From CALJTV01 sp036821185 (lineage in GTDB: Bacteria > Chloroflexota > Dehalococcoidia > GIF9 > UBA5629): 64,000 bases of DNA. The stretch is taken from assembly GCA_036821185.1 (NCBI GenBank), contig DAISKD010000002.1, forward strand, positions 124,001-188,000, read 5' to 3'. The translations under genes were made by a program, and so were the position numbers. The notes under the pieces are model-generated. The model saw only the letters and a list, made by a program, of their open reading frames with translations. It was not told the origin of the DNA and searched no databases. Of this stretch, positions 31,493 to 40,898 are shown one piece after another (within the stretch, counting starts at the first letter, position 1; each line of letters starts with the position of its first letter).

Positions 31493-33423
31493 ATATCGAG
31501 GTTCCGGACGCTTCGGGCGTGTGCCTGTATGAAGGACTTGCGGGGTGGCACCTCATTGCCCATCAACATATGGAACGTCCTGTCTGCTTCCATGGCGTCC
31601 TCGATCTCCACCTTAAGCAGTGTCCGCGAAGCCGGGTTCATGGTGGTCTGCCATAGTTGTTCCGGGCTCATTTCCCCCAGTCCCTTGTAGCGCTGGATTT
31701 CCACCTTGCTACCCTGCAGTTCCTTCAGCTTGGCTTCCTTTTCTTTTTCCGAGTATACCCAGATCTGCTGTTTGCCGTGCTGGATGCGGTACAGTGGTGG
31801 CTGAGCGATGAACAGGTGTCCCCGGGTGATAAGCTCCGGCATGTTGCGGTAAAAGAAGGTGAGAAGCAGTGTCCGGATGTGCGAACCGTCCACATCGGCA
31901 TCGGTCATAATGATTACGCGGTGATAGCGCAGGCGGGAGAAGTCAAGCTGGTCGCCGATGCCGGCCCCCAGAGCGGTGACTATTGCCCGTATCTCCTCGT
32001 GTTCCAGGACTTTATCTTTAGGCGCCTTTTCCACATTCAATATTTTACCCCTCAGGGGCAGGATAGCCTGGAAGCGCCGGTCTCTACCCTGCTTTGCGGA
32101 GCCACCGGCGGAGTCGCCTTCGACAAGGAAAAGCTCACAGAGTCTGGGGTCGGTCTCGGCGCATCCAGCCAGCTTTCCGGGCAGGGTAGCTGCTTCGAAG
32201 CCGCTCTTCTTAAAGATCAGGTCGCGCGCCTTGCGTGCAGCTTCCCTGGCTTTGGCAGAAATGAGGCATTTTTCGATGATGGCTTTTGCCTCGTCAGGGT
32301 GCTGTTCCAGGTACTGGGTGAGACCATCGGCTACTACTGCCTCGACCACGCTTTTCACCTCGGGATTTCCCAGCTTCGTCTTGGTCTGCCCTTCAAACTG
32401 TGGCTCGGGCAGTCTCACGCTGATAACGGCGGTGAGACCGTCGCGGACGTCCTCGCCGATGAGGTTCGGCTCGGAATCTTTGAGCAGTTTGTTCTTGCGG
32501 GCATAATCGTTTAGCACCCGGGTGAGCGCGGAGCGGAAGCCGGTAAGGTGGCTACCGCCATCCACGGTGTTTACGCAGTTTGCAAAGCTAAGCGTGGACT
32601 CGGCGAAGCCGTCGTTGTACTGCAGCGCCACCTCCACCTGGGTGCCGTTGCTTGTCCCTACGATGTAGACGGGCTCGCGGTTGAGCACCTGCCGGTCTTT
32701 ATTGAAGCGGCGGACCAGGCTGGCGATGCCGCCCTCGAAGAGAAAGGTCAACTCGCGGTCGCTGCGTTCGTCCCTGAGGCTTATTTCCAAGTTCTTGTTC
32801 AGGAAAGCGAGCTCTTTAAGCCGCTGGCGGACGGTATCGAAATCGTAATCCATCTCGCCGAAGATCTGGCTGTCAGCCAGGAATGTGATGGTGGTGCCGC
32901 TCTCCGTAGTATCACCCAAGACCTTCAGCTCCGAGACCGGCTTGCCATACTGGTATTCCTGGCGATAGACCTTCCCTTGACGTCTGACCTCCACCACGAG
33001 CCAGGCTGATAGGGCGTTCACCACAGAGGCGCCCACACCGTGCAGACCGCTGGAGACGGAGTACGTGCGACCGCCGAACTTGGCACCGGCGTGCAGCCGG
33101 GTCATCACTGTCTCCAGGGCGGACACATTGGTCACCGGATGGGTGTCAACAGGTATGCCACGACCATTATCGGTGACGGTGACTGAGTTGTCCTGGTGGA
33201 TAGTTACCGCGCAGCAGGTGCAATAGCCCGCCATCGCCTCATCAATGCTGTTGTAGACGATTTCATAGAGTAGGTGATGGAGCCCCTGCTGGTCGGTGCT
33301 GCCAATGTACATGCCGGGACGGCGTCGCACCGCCTCAAGCCCATCCAGCACGCGTATATCTTCCGCGGTATAATCAGCAAAAGCCGTGGTCGCTTCTTTG
33401 TTGTTCTCCTGCGCCATAACCAT
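31489..33423 (-). CDS. gyrB: DNA gyrase subunit B
   Basis: A 644-residue type IIA topoisomerase ATPase subunit. The GHKL ATPase has EIVYNSIDEAMAGYC, VTVTDNGRGIPVD and SSGLHGVGASVVNAL; the transducer and TOPRIM domains follow with VEGDSAGGSAKQGRDR and IIMTDADVDGSHIRTLLL, and the C-terminus has QRYKGLGEM and LTFFYR motifs. Length matches the short (non-proteobacterial) form. It is convergent with nadD. ATG 33423 or ATG 33417 can serve as the start. Confidence 0.97.
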   Translation of the reverse strand: MVMAQENNKEATTAFADYTAEDIRVLDGLEAVRRRPGMYIGSTDQQGLHHLLYEIVYNSIDEAMAGYCTCCAVTIHQDNSVTVTDNGRGIPVDTHPVTNVSALETVMTRLHAGAKFGGRTYSVSSGLHGVGASVVNALSAWLVVEVRRQGKVYRQEYQYGKPVSELKVLGDTTESGTTITFLADSQIFGEMDYDFDTVRQRLKELAFLNKNLEISLRDERSDRELTFLFEGGIASLVRRFNKDRQVLNREPVYIVGTSNGTQVEVALQYNDGFAESTLSFANCVNTVDGGSHLTGFRSALTRVLNDYARKNKLLKDSEPNLIGEDVRDGLTAVISVRLPEPQFEGQTKTKLGNPEVKSVVEAVVADGLTQYLEQHPDEAKAIIEKCLISAKAREAARKARDLIFKKSGFEAATLPGKLAGCAETDPRLCELFLVEGDSAGGSAKQGRDRRFQAILPLRGKILNVEKAPKDKVLEHEEIRAIVTALGAGIGDQLDFSRLRYHRVIIMTDADVDGSHIRTLLLTFFYRNMPELITRGHLFIAQPPLYRIQHGKQQIWVYSEKEKEAKLKELQGSKVEIQRYKGLGEMSPEQLWQTTMNPASRTLLKVEIEDAMEADRTFHMLMGNEVPPRKSFIQAHARSVRNLDI

Positions 33424-33616
33424 CTCTCAAAGCGGTGTAAGCCACACAGCCCTTACAGGCTGCAGCGGAAGGGTAAAGGCGGGTTATAAGTCCAATATTT
33501 AGTGCCTAAGCACCGTGGTGGCACAACAGCTTCCATAAAGTTATTTATATTTTAGCACATTTCGAGGAAAACTGGAAGTCCTGGTATTTGCTGGGAAGGG
33601 AGTGGCGGGAGGGTCC

Positions 33617-33955
33617 TCACGGCAGGCTGTCGTGCTGACGGGCGCTGTGCAGCAGTGCTATGATATCCGGAGCGGCTTCGGGAGAGATACAGCCGCCGGC
33701 ATCGAAGTGGCGGCAGACGGTGCAGGTGACGCTGTATTTGTCGACCTCGCTTACATTGACGAACTGGTCGCAATTCTCCGCTGTCCGGTCATACCAGTCC
33801 TCGAGCAGTTCGGTAATTTCAGGGAAGTGAAGGCGCAGCCTGCGACTCCCCACCAGGCCGGCACCCCATTGGGTGGGCGGAAGTGGACAGCGGTACTGTG
33901 GTTGCCGGGTGGAGAAAGACAGCGCGGCTATAACTTGGTGATGCAGAACTGACAT
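33617..33955 (-). CDS. Small Cys-containing unknown protein
   Basis: A 112-residue reading starting 28 bp inside the end of the upstream gene. The C-terminal half looks protein-like: HFPEITELLEDWYDRTAENC and a CTVC pair followed by HFDAGGC, which could bind a metal or cluster. The N-terminal 35 residues are less convincing, and a frame exists on the other strand. Same strand and tight packing with the three Fe-S cluster genes upstream favour a real gene. No family recognised. Confidence 0.45.
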   Translation of the reverse strand: MSVLHHQVIAALSFSTRQPQYRCPLPPTQWGAGLVGSRRLRLHFPEITELLEDWYDRTAENCDQFVNVSEVDKYSVTCTVCRHFDAGGCISPEAAPDIIALLHSARQHDSLP

Positions 33956-34512
33956 GTCCCGTCCTGCGGCAATGTTTTGGTCTGCTCGACCTGCACCCGG
34001 TCACCGGTCCTGGCGGCGGCGGTGTGGAAGCTGGTGAGGCAAAAGGTCTTGCAGGGTAGTCCGCCGATGTCAGCATCTTCGAGAGCTTTTTTCACCGAGC
34101 AGGAGGTCACCTGAAGCACCAGCTCCCTCGGCGTTGACTTGGTGATATTCCAGCGGTCAGCGGGCCTTAGCCCCAGTATGGAGAGCTCGATGTACCTCTG
34201 CAGGCGGTGGGGGAAGGAGACCCCCGTCTGTTTGAAGACCCGCTCGATCATCTCGCCGGTGCGGTCGAGGTATTTGCTGTCAGCGAGCTTGATGGTAAGC
34301 TCCATAAGCTCTTTTCCCAGCTTCTCCATAGCTTGGCAGACCTCTTCCTTGGACTTATTTCTGAGCCCTTGGGCTATATCGCTGAGCTTGAACTTAGTGG
34401 TGATTTCGTCCACCAGTCCTCTATCGGCATCGAAGGGGAGCTCCTTGCCCGGCTCCTCCAGGGTCATTAGCTTTTTCTTATCGGGCACGGCGTACTTCCA
34501 TCCTGTGGTCAT
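33928..34512 (-). CDS. Unknown protein with C-terminal Cys motif (ATC-hydrolase-like)
   Basis: A 194-residue protein. The first part is helical and charged (KLSDIAQGLRNKSKEEVCQA). The C-terminal part has PCKTFC, a following TKTLPQDGTCQFCITK and a Phe/His pattern resembling the L-2-amino-thiazoline-4-carboxylate hydrolase-like group, whose members often end in TKTL..GD..C.F. The match is by eye and weak. It overlaps the ferredoxin gene by 4 bp, so they are translationally coupled. Confidence 0.65.
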   Translation of the reverse strand: MTTGWKYAVPDKKKLMTLEEPGKELPFDADRGLVDEITTKFKLSDIAQGLRNKSKEEVCQAMEKLGKELMELTIKLADSKYLDRTGEMIERVFKQTGVSFPHRLQRYIELSILGLRPADRWNITKSTPRELVLQVTSCSVKKALEDADIGGLPCKTFCLTSFHTAAARTGDRVQVEQTKTLPQDGTCQFCITKL

Positions 34513-34763
34513 TTTCCGCTACCTCCATCATAAGTCACCTGTATAGCGCCGCTGGGGCATACCTTAATGCAGTCCCCGCACACCGTACACCTTTCCAGGC
34601 GCACTCCCGCCACCCGGAACTGTTCCCGCGGTATCTCCTGGAACTTTTTCGGTCCCACCTTTGTGCCCAGGCCCAGGACATGCATTGGACAGGCAAGCAG
34701 GCACTTACGGCAGGACAAAGGGTCGGTACACTTGCTATTATCCACGGCGATTTTTGGCAACAT
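34509..34763 (-). CDS. Small 2[4Fe-4S] ferredoxin-type protein
   Basis: An 84-residue protein with two cluster motifs: CTDPLSCRKCLLACP (an atypical CxxxxxCxxCxxxCP) and CTVCGDCIKVCP (standard). It likely carries electrons between the 278-residue Fe-S protein upstream and the Cys-motif protein downstream, with which it shares close spacing (25 bp gap and 4 bp overlap). Confidence 0.88.
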   Translation of the reverse strand: MLPKIAVDNSKCTDPLSCRKCLLACPMHVLGLGTKVGPKKFQEIPREQFRVAGVRLERCTVCGDCIKVCPSGAIQVTYDGGSGK

Positions 34764-34788
34764 GTCCTTGTACCTCCGTTTCCTGTGC

Positions 34789-35625
34789 TTACCACACGTT
34801 GGCTAAGGCTGGCAGGCTGGCGCGCTCTACCAGAGTTATGGCGTCCTGCGGGCATTCGCTGACGCATAGCCCGCAGCCGAAGCACTGGAATTGGTCGATA
34901 TACGCCTTTTGCTGCGATGCTGAGAAGCTCAGGGCTTTGAACTGACAGCGGTGGATGCAGGAAGCACAGCCGTTGCACAGGTCGCGGTCCACCCGGGCCA
35001 CGTGGTGCCCCTTTAACAGCGTCCTGATGCCGAAGTCCAGCGTCGTCCTGATGGCGGAGCAGTCAGGGTAGTCGCAGTTGCAGATGCCGCCGATGTAGGG
35101 TGTGCCGAAGGTGAACAGCGTCTGTACCAGCCCCCTTTTGTTCAGCTTGGTAACGATCTCCTTAGCTTCATCAGGAGTGAGGAACTGGACGCCACCACGG
35201 TAGTTATTGGGCCAACGTTCCCATTTGTACATCCCCGCCCCCATGCCGATGCAGGTGAAATTTTCCTCGTCGGGCAGCCCCAGCATGGAGCGCCGGCAGA
35301 GGCAGGTCATAATTGCGATCGGGTAGATGAGGTCGATGACCTTTAAGGTATCTTCTAGCGTCACCACCTGCCCGAAGTGTGCTGCCCAGGAGACCCGCTC
35401 GACGTCTTGCTTTATTCTGTCTATAGTGGCATAGTCTTTCTTGTCCCAGGCCTGTAGGAGCTCGTCCGTGAGCAGCGCCATGCCGCCGGCGGTCAAGGGA
35501 CCGCCCTCGGCGCCAGCAGCCTCAGCCTCTTCTTTTCTGATCTTATAGAGTTTGCGGGCATAGTTTGCCGGGTTGAAGTACCACCTCTGGTAGCCATCGG
35601 CATACTTTTCACACCAGACGCACAT
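34789..35625 (-). CDS. 4Fe-4S protein of unknown function
   Basis: A 278-residue protein. It starts MCVWCEKYADGYQRWYFNP (a CxxC at the very N-terminus), has scattered cysteines in IMTCLCRRSMLG and GGICNCDYPDC that look like metal or cluster ligands, and closes with a ferredoxin domain (about 215-275) holding CNGCASCIHRC and CFGCGLCVSECP. No membrane segment. It leads a four-gene minus-strand set ending before gyrB. Similar proteins occur in anaerobic Chloroflexota and deltaproteobacterial genomes, as far as I recall; no reaction is known. Confidence 0.8.
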   Translation of the reverse strand: MCVWCEKYADGYQRWYFNPANYARKLYKIRKEEAEAAGAEGGPLTAGGMALLTDELLQAWDKKDYATIDRIKQDVERVSWAAHFGQVVTLEDTLKVIDLIYPIAIMTCLCRRSMLGLPDEENFTCIGMGAGMYKWERWPNNYRGGVQFLTPDEAKEIVTKLNKRGLVQTLFTFGTPYIGGICNCDYPDCSAIRTTLDFGIRTLLKGHHVARVDRDLCNGCASCIHRCQFKALSFSASQQKAYIDQFQCFGCGLCVSECPQDAITLVERASLPALANVW

Positions 35626-35779
35626 TTTTCACCCCCCTTGTGGCTGAAGTACATCGAAAGTCTACCCCAAAAAAGGGCAGCGGTCAAAAGTTGTACCTGT
35701 CCAGCACATCGGCGATATGTTAGCCCTCATCTTAACAATAACCGGGCCGCCGTTTCCGCACTTTCGATCACTGGCATGG

Positions 35780-36586
35780 TCAGGCGCGGGGTGCGGATTT
35801 CACCCTGGAGAGGAAGTCCAGCACCGCGGAGTTAAAGCTCTCCGGCGCTTCGGTGGCGGCGGCGTGACCCGTGGGCAGGACGACCAGCTCCGAGCCAGCT
35901 ATGGCCTGCTGTGCCAGCTTGCCCTGCTCCACACCCATATAAAAATCATCCTCGCCCACTATCAGCAGGGTGGGACATTTCAACCGGGAGAGGTCGGGTG
36001 GCGACGGAGGCGCAGCCAGCGAGCCCATGAGGCGGGCAATGCCCTCGGGCTTGTTCTGCATTTTGACTTTCAGATATCTTTCGAATTCGGCGGGGTTTCG
36101 TGATTTGAAGTTGGGGGAGAAAGCTGCCACCGTCATCATCTCGGCAAAGGTCTTCATGTCCCTGTTGTTTAAAAGGTCGATGATCGTCTTGCGCCGCTCA
36201 ATGGCCTGTGGGGTGGGCGGTGTCAGCCCCACAGAGCTGTTGGCGAGCACCAGCGCCTTGACCATCTCGGGGTGCTCCAGCGCCAGTTGCAACGCGATCC
36301 GTCCGCCCATGGAATAGCCCAGAAAGTAAGCTTCCGAGACTTTCAACGCCCTCATTAATTGGTAGGCATCCTCGGCAAACAGTGCTATCGAGTACTCTCC
36401 CTGGGGGCTGTCGCTCTTTCCTGAGCCCCTGACATCATAGGTAACAACGCGGTAATGTTTGGAGAACACCGGCACCTGGTGGTACCACATATTCAGGTTA
36501 TCACCCGCCCCATGGATCAGCACCAGGTTGTCCCCCTTGCCTTTGATTTCGTAGTGCATTGATATGCCGTTAGCTTTGACCTTCAT
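35780..36586 (-). CDS. Alpha/beta hydrolase
   Basis: A 268-residue hydrolase: LVLIHGAGDNLNMWYHQVPV (oxyanion hole), VTYDVRGSGKSDSPQ, FLGYSMGGRIALQLAL (nucleophile G-Y-S-M-G), LIVGEDDFYMGVEQG (acid) and PTGHAAATEAPESF (His). ATG 36586 is chosen because GAGGGGG lies 5 nt upstream; the Met at 36625 has no such site. Members include esterases and ring-cleavage-product hydrolases; substrate unknown. It is divergent from the downstream kinase. Confidence 0.87.
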   Translation of the reverse strand: MKVKANGISMHYEIKGKGDNLVLIHGAGDNLNMWYHQVPVFSKHYRVVTYDVRGSGKSDSPQGEYSIALFAEDAYQLMRALKVSEAYFLGYSMGGRIALQLALEHPEMVKALVLANSSVGLTPPTPQAIERRKTIIDLLNNRDMKTFAEMMTVAAFSPNFKSRNPAEFERYLKVKMQNKPEGIARLMGSLAAPPSPPDLSRLKCPTLLIVGEDDFYMGVEQGKLAQQAIAGSELVVLPTGHAAATEAPESFNSAVLDFLSRVKSAPRA

Positions 36587-36722
36587 GCTTGCCCCCTCGT
36601 CCCGTTTTTTCGGATCCACAGGCACCTGGCCAGGGAACCATCGGCTGCATTATAAATGCACCGTGTTGCCATTATCAACAAAAATGCGCCAAAAGTACCA
36701 TACTGTTGACCCGTAAATCAAC

Positions 36723-36751
36723 TTGACATATGCGACTGGAAAGAGTACAAA
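36723..36751 (+). promoter_or_regulatory. Promoter of the second hybrid kinase
   Basis: Perfect TTGACA (36723-36728), 17-bp spacer, TACAAA (36746-36751). The Met at 36730 lies within this element, so translation must start downstream at GTG 36790. Confidence 0.55.
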
Positions 36752-36789
36752 TCTTGTGGAGATTGGACTGTAACACCGGGGAGCAGCAA

Positions 36790-39700
36790 GTGGCTAAAAA
36801 GGACTTAGAGAGGACAAAAGAGGAACTCGTGGTGGAACTGAAGGCGATGAGGCGGAGGCTGGCGGCGCTGGAGGGGCAGATAAAGAGGGAAGAGGCGGTG
36901 GAAGAGAGGCTACGCCACCTGAATAGGGTGCTCCGCGCCATCCGCAATATTAACCAGCTCATTGCCCGCGGCGCTGACCGGGACCAGCTCATCAGGGGCG
37001 TGTGCCACAATTTGGTGAGGGACCGGGGTTACTCCAGCGCCTGGGTAGCCCTGCTCGGCGAGGCAGGGAGACCGGTAGTTTCCGCCCAGGCTGGTCTGGG
37101 CAGGGATTTCGCCCGACTGAAGCGGATGCTGGAGCGGGGGGAGCTGCCTCCCTGCGCCAGGAAGGCGCTGGAGGCAGGCGGGACTGTGGTGATCCAGACC
37201 GGTGAGGGTGTCTGCAGGGGTTGTCCCCTGGAGGACAAATATAGTGACATCACCAAGATGAGCGTCCGTCTGGCATATGGCGGGAAGGTGCATGGGATGA
37301 TAACGGTGTCCACTTTTCCCGGCGCGGCCGGTGGCGGCGAGGAGGGACTGCTGGAGGAGGTGGCGGCGGACATCGCCTTCGCCCTGCACAGCCTGGGGCT
37401 GGAAGAGGCAAGGCGCAAAGCTGAGGAGGAACTCCGCAGGAGCGAGGAAAGGCACCGCACGGTGGTTGAAAGCGCTGCCGAGGGCATCTTCGTCGCTCAG
37501 GATCGCAAAATCGTATATGCCAACCGCCGGGCTGTGGCCATGATCGGCTATACCCTGGAAGAGCTGAAGGGGATGAGAATCATGGGCCTCTTCCATCCCG
37601 AGGACAGGGCAGAGCTTCTGGACAGGTTTGGGCGCTGGCAGCGCGGGGAGCCTTCGCCGAGATATCCCCCGCTGAGGCTGCAAGCCAAGGACGGGAAGAT
37701 CAGGTGGGTGGCACCCAGCGTCGCTACCATAACCTGGGAGGGAAGGCCAGCACTGGTGTCCCTGCTGCACGATGTCACTCATCAGCGGGAGGCGGAGGAA
37801 GAATTACGCAAATCTGAGGAAAGGTACCGCACCCTGGTGGACAATTCCGGAGAGGGGATACTGGTGGTGCAGGACAACAGGGTGGTATTTGCCAACCGCA
37901 GGACGCTGCGCACCGGCGGCTACAGCCTTGAAGAGCTGCAACAGATGTCCGTGTGGGACCACTTCCATCCCGAAGACGTGGAGAAGGCAAAAAGGCGACT
38001 TGAGGGATGGCTCAAAGGGGAAAGACAGCCGCGTTACTACCCACTGAGGGTGATGTTAAAGAACGGCAGCATCAGGTGGCTGCTGTTCAACGCGGCCAAT
38101 ATCAACTGGGACGGTAAGCCGGCGCTGCTGGTGCTTATGGAGGATATCACCGAGCAGAAGCACCTGGAAGATATGTTGATCGAGTCGGAGCGGAGGTACC
38201 GCACGGTGCTGGAGGAGGCGGAGGATTGCTACTACGAGACCGACCTGCAAGGTAAACTGATCTTCTTCAGCGATGCCCTGGCACGGCAACTGGGCTATTC
38301 GCCGGCGGAGCTGCTCGGGTTGAACTTCCGCCAGTACGTGCCCGAGGAGGAATGGGAGAATGTCTTCAGGACGTTTAACCAGGTGTACCGCACCGGGGTG
38401 CCTCTGAGGGGTTTTCGCGCCGTGCAGGTGACCAGAGATGGCAGGAGGATCACCGTTGAGTATTCGGTCTTGCCGCGGCGCAACGAGAAGGGCGAGATAG
38501 TCGGCTTCCGCGGCGTCTGCCGCGATGTCACCGAACGGCGGGAGATGGAGGAGGCAATAAGGAGGTCGGAGGAAAGGCTCCGCACCGCGCTTGATGAGAT
38601 GGAGGAGGGCTATTTTGAGCTGGACATCGCCGGCAATTTCACCTTCGTCAACGATGCCATGTGCCATATAATGGGCTATTCCCGGGAAGAGATTGTGGGC
38701 AGTAACTACCGTAAGTTGGTAGCCCGGGAGGACTGGGAGAGGATGTTCAAGGTGTTCAATGAGGTCTACCGTACCGGGCGCCCGCAAAAAGGCATCGTCT
38801 TTAAGGCCGTGCACAAGGATGGCAGCATTGGCATTGGCGAACTTAACGCGTTGCCGCTGTGGGACGAGAAGGGCGAGATAGTCGGCTTCCGCGGCATCGG
38901 GCGGGATATTACCGAGCCTCTCAAGGCGGAGGAGGAGAGGCGGGGGCTGGAGAGGCGGGCCCACCTTGCTGCCAGGCTGGCCTCGGTGGGGGAGATGGCA
39001 TCGGGCGTTGCCCATGAGATAAACAACCCGCTCACCGGAGTAATCGGCTATGCCCAGTTGCTGCTGGCGAGGAAGGACATACCCGAGGACACAAAGGCGG
39101 CATTAGAGGTGATAAATGAGAGCGCCCAGCGCGTAGCCAGCATTTTGAGAAGGCTACTGACATTCGCCCGACAGTACAAGCCTGAGCGGAGGCTGGTGAA
39201 TATCAACGAGATCGTCGAGGCGGCACTCCGTCTCAGGACTTACCACCTGGAGACCAGCAATATCACCGTTACCAGACAGCTTGACCCCAAACTGCCAGCC
39301 ACGGTAGCTGACCCCGGTCAGTTGCAGCAGGTGTTCTTAAACATCATTATTAACGCAGAGGCGGCGATGAAGCGGTTGCCCAAGCGGGGCAGGCTGGTGG
39401 TGAAGACCGAAGCGCCGGGCTCCGTCATCAGGATATCTTTCAAAGACAATGGTCCAGGTATTGCCCCCGAGCACCTGGAGAGGATATTTGAGCCGTTTTT
39501 TACCACCGCTGAAGTGGGTGAGGGCACCGGGCTGGGGCTTAGTGTCTGCCATGGGATAATAGCCGAACATAATGGAAGGATATGGGCGGAGAGCCAGCTG
39601 GGCAAGGGGGCGACGTTTTTCATCGAGTTGCCGATAGAAACTGCAATGGTCGAGGAAAAGGCTGTCCCAGCCAGAGTACCTGCCCACCTGGGGAAAGCCA

Positions 39701-40062
39701 AGATACTGGTGGTGGATGATGAAGCCGTCGTCAGGGATTTTGTCTCTCAGGTGCTGAGGGCGCAGGGATGTGATGTGGATACGGCTGGCAGCGCCGCGGA
39801 AGCAATGGAAAAGATACGCAGCCACGATTACCAGCTTATGTTGCTCGATATCAAGATACCGGGTACCAGCGGTATAGAGCTTTACCGTAAGTTAAAGAGG
39901 CTGGCGCCCGCTCTTGCCAGGCGGACCCTGTTTATTACCGGAGATGTCATGGGGGAGCGGACGTGGGAGTTCCTCGCCCGTACTGGCGCACAGTACCTAG
40001 TCAAGCCCTTCGACGCCTCCAGTCTGGTGGCCGCGGTGACCAATGCGCTGTCCAAGCCCTAG
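36790..40062 (+). CDS. PAS-domain hybrid sensor histidine kinase with GAF-like domain
   Basis: A 1090-residue cytoplasmic kinase. A coiled coil opens it (1-40), then a GAF-like domain (about 45-205, with CxGCPLEDKYS), four PAS/PAC units (about 215-720), HisKA with GVAHEINNPLTGVIGYAQ (His742), HATPase with DNGPGI and GTGLGLS, and a receiver with VVDDE and Asp1020 in LLDIKIPG. GTG 36790 follows GGGGAG by about 6 nt. It is a full-length paralogue of the kinase at the window start; their last 370 residues are nearly parallel. The ligands of the PAS and GAF domains are not known, and there is no separate response regulator beside it. Confidence 0.94.
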   Translation: MAKKDLERTKEELVVELKAMRRRLAALEGQIKREEAVEERLRHLNRVLRAIRNINQLIARGADRDQLIRGVCHNLVRDRGYSSAWVALLGEAGRPVVSAQAGLGRDFARLKRMLERGELPPCARKALEAGGTVVIQTGEGVCRGCPLEDKYSDITKMSVRLAYGGKVHGMITVSTFPGAAGGGEEGLLEEVAADIAFALHSLGLEEARRKAEEELRRSEERHRTVVESAAEGIFVAQDRKIVYANRRAVAMIGYTLEELKGMRIMGLFHPEDRAELLDRFGRWQRGEPSPRYPPLRLQAKDGKIRWVAPSVATITWEGRPALVSLLHDVTHQREAEEELRKSEERYRTLVDNSGEGILVVQDNRVVFANRRTLRTGGYSLEELQQMSVWDHFHPEDVEKAKRRLEGWLKGERQPRYYPLRVMLKNGSIRWLLFNAANINWDGKPALLVLMEDITEQKHLEDMLIESERRYRTVLEEAEDCYYETDLQGKLIFFSDALARQLGYSPAELLGLNFRQYVPEEEWENVFRTFNQVYRTGVPLRGFRAVQVTRDGRRITVEYSVLPRRNEKGEIVGFRGVCRDVTERREMEEAIRRSEERLRTALDEMEEGYFELDIAGNFTFVNDAMCHIMGYSREEIVGSNYRKLVAREDWERMFKVFNEVYRTGRPQKGIVFKAVHKDGSIGIGELNALPLWDEKGEIVGFRGIGRDITEPLKAEEERRGLERRAHLAARLASVGEMASGVAHEINNPLTGVIGYAQLLLARKDIPEDTKAALEVINESAQRVASILRRLLTFARQYKPERRLVNINEIVEAALRLRTYHLETSNITVTRQLDPKLPATVADPGQLQQVFLNIIINAEAAMKRLPKRGRLVVKTEAPGSVIRISFKDNGPGIAPEHLERIFEPFFTTAEVGEGTGLGLSVCHGIIAEHNGRIWAESQLGKGATFFIELPIETAMVEEKAVPARVPAHLGKAKILVVDDEAVVRDFVSQVLRAQGCDVDTAGSAAEAMEKIRSHDYQLMLLDIKIPGTSGIELYRKLKRLAPALARRTLFITGDVMGERTWEFLARTGAQYLVKPFDASSLVAAVTNALSKP

Positions 40063-40883
40063 CCCGTTCCGATGTCGCCGGACGTACCTGCCACCTGCTG
40101 TCCGGAGTGCGGGCTTACGGTGTTTGGCAGGTGCTTCAGTCTGTCCAACCAGGTGACTGACTTTAGCTGTCTTTCTAGCAGGAAGCGGATGTAATCCTGC
40201 AGAACCGCTTCCAGTTCAGCAGCCAGCTCCGCGTCCAGACGTATCTTTTCGGCAACGGTAAAATCGCAGTCCTGCCAGAAGCGGAGCACTTTCAGGGCGT
40301 TGAGGGACAGAGGGCGTGCTTGCGGCTCGTGGTAACCGCAGCTATGGCACAGCACGCCGCCGTGGCTGGGGCTGAAGAAGTTCGTCCGGGGTTGAAGCAG
40401 TGCCTTACAGTCACCGCAGCGGTAGAGCTCAGGGCGATAGCCCACCTGCGACAGGAGCTGGAGTTCAGAGTAGCGCAGCACGATATGCATGCGGGGGGAG
40501 TGTGCCAGATGGTTGAGGATGTCTAGCAGCAGGTCGAAGAGCCCCGGGTCCTCGGCGCGCTCTGCGGTAAAGGCGTCTACGAGCTCAGCCACGTAGAGAC
40601 CGCTGGCAGCACGCTCCAGGTTTTCCTTTAGGGGCAAGAAGTTGGTGATGGTCTGTGCCTGGGTGACGATATCCAGGTTGCGGCCCCGGGCAAGCATAAG
40701 GCGGCTATGGGTGAGTAGTTCTACGTGTCCGCCAAGTTTGCTCTGGGGCCGGCGCACGCCTTTAGCCACCGCCCTTATCTTGCCCAGGTCGCGTGTGTAC
40801 AGGGTGAGTATTCTGTCAGCCTCTCCCAGGTTTGTCCGCCCGATGATGATGGCCTCTGTGTGGTACACCCTGGAGGATGACAT
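40059..40883 (-). CDS. recO: DNA repair protein RecO
   Basis: A 274-residue protein of the RecFOR pathway that helps load RecA on gapped DNA. The OB fold opens VYHTEAIIIGRTNLGEADRIL, then LYTRDLGKIRAVAKGVRRPQ; the C-terminal part has a zinc site, CGDCKA and CHSCGYH. Its stop overlaps the end of the kinase gene by 4 bp. It lies 15 bp after recR on the same strand, ending a dnaX-ybaB-recR-recO unit. Confidence 0.94.
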   Translation of the reverse strand: MSSSRVYHTEAIIIGRTNLGEADRILTLYTRDLGKIRAVAKGVRRPQSKLGGHVELLTHSRLMLARGRNLDIVTQAQTITNFLPLKENLERAASGLYVAELVDAFTAERAEDPGLFDLLLDILNHLAHSPRMHIVLRYSELQLLSQVGYRPELYRCGDCKALLQPRTNFFSPSHGGVLCHSCGYHEPQARPLSLNALKVLRFWQDCDFTVAEKIRLDAELAAELEAVLQDYIRFLLERQLKSVTWLDRLKHLPNTVSPHSGQQVAGTSGDIGTG

Positions 40884-40898
40884 CGCTGTCTAAAAGGC

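Noticed and set aside
31657..32514. 285-codon plus-strand frame in gyrB
   Set aside because: Shadow of the TOPRIM and transducer coding sequence.
38056..39015. 319-codon minus-strand frame in the second kinase
   Set aside because: Shadow of repeated PAS units; the G+C-rich third positions create long antisense frames.
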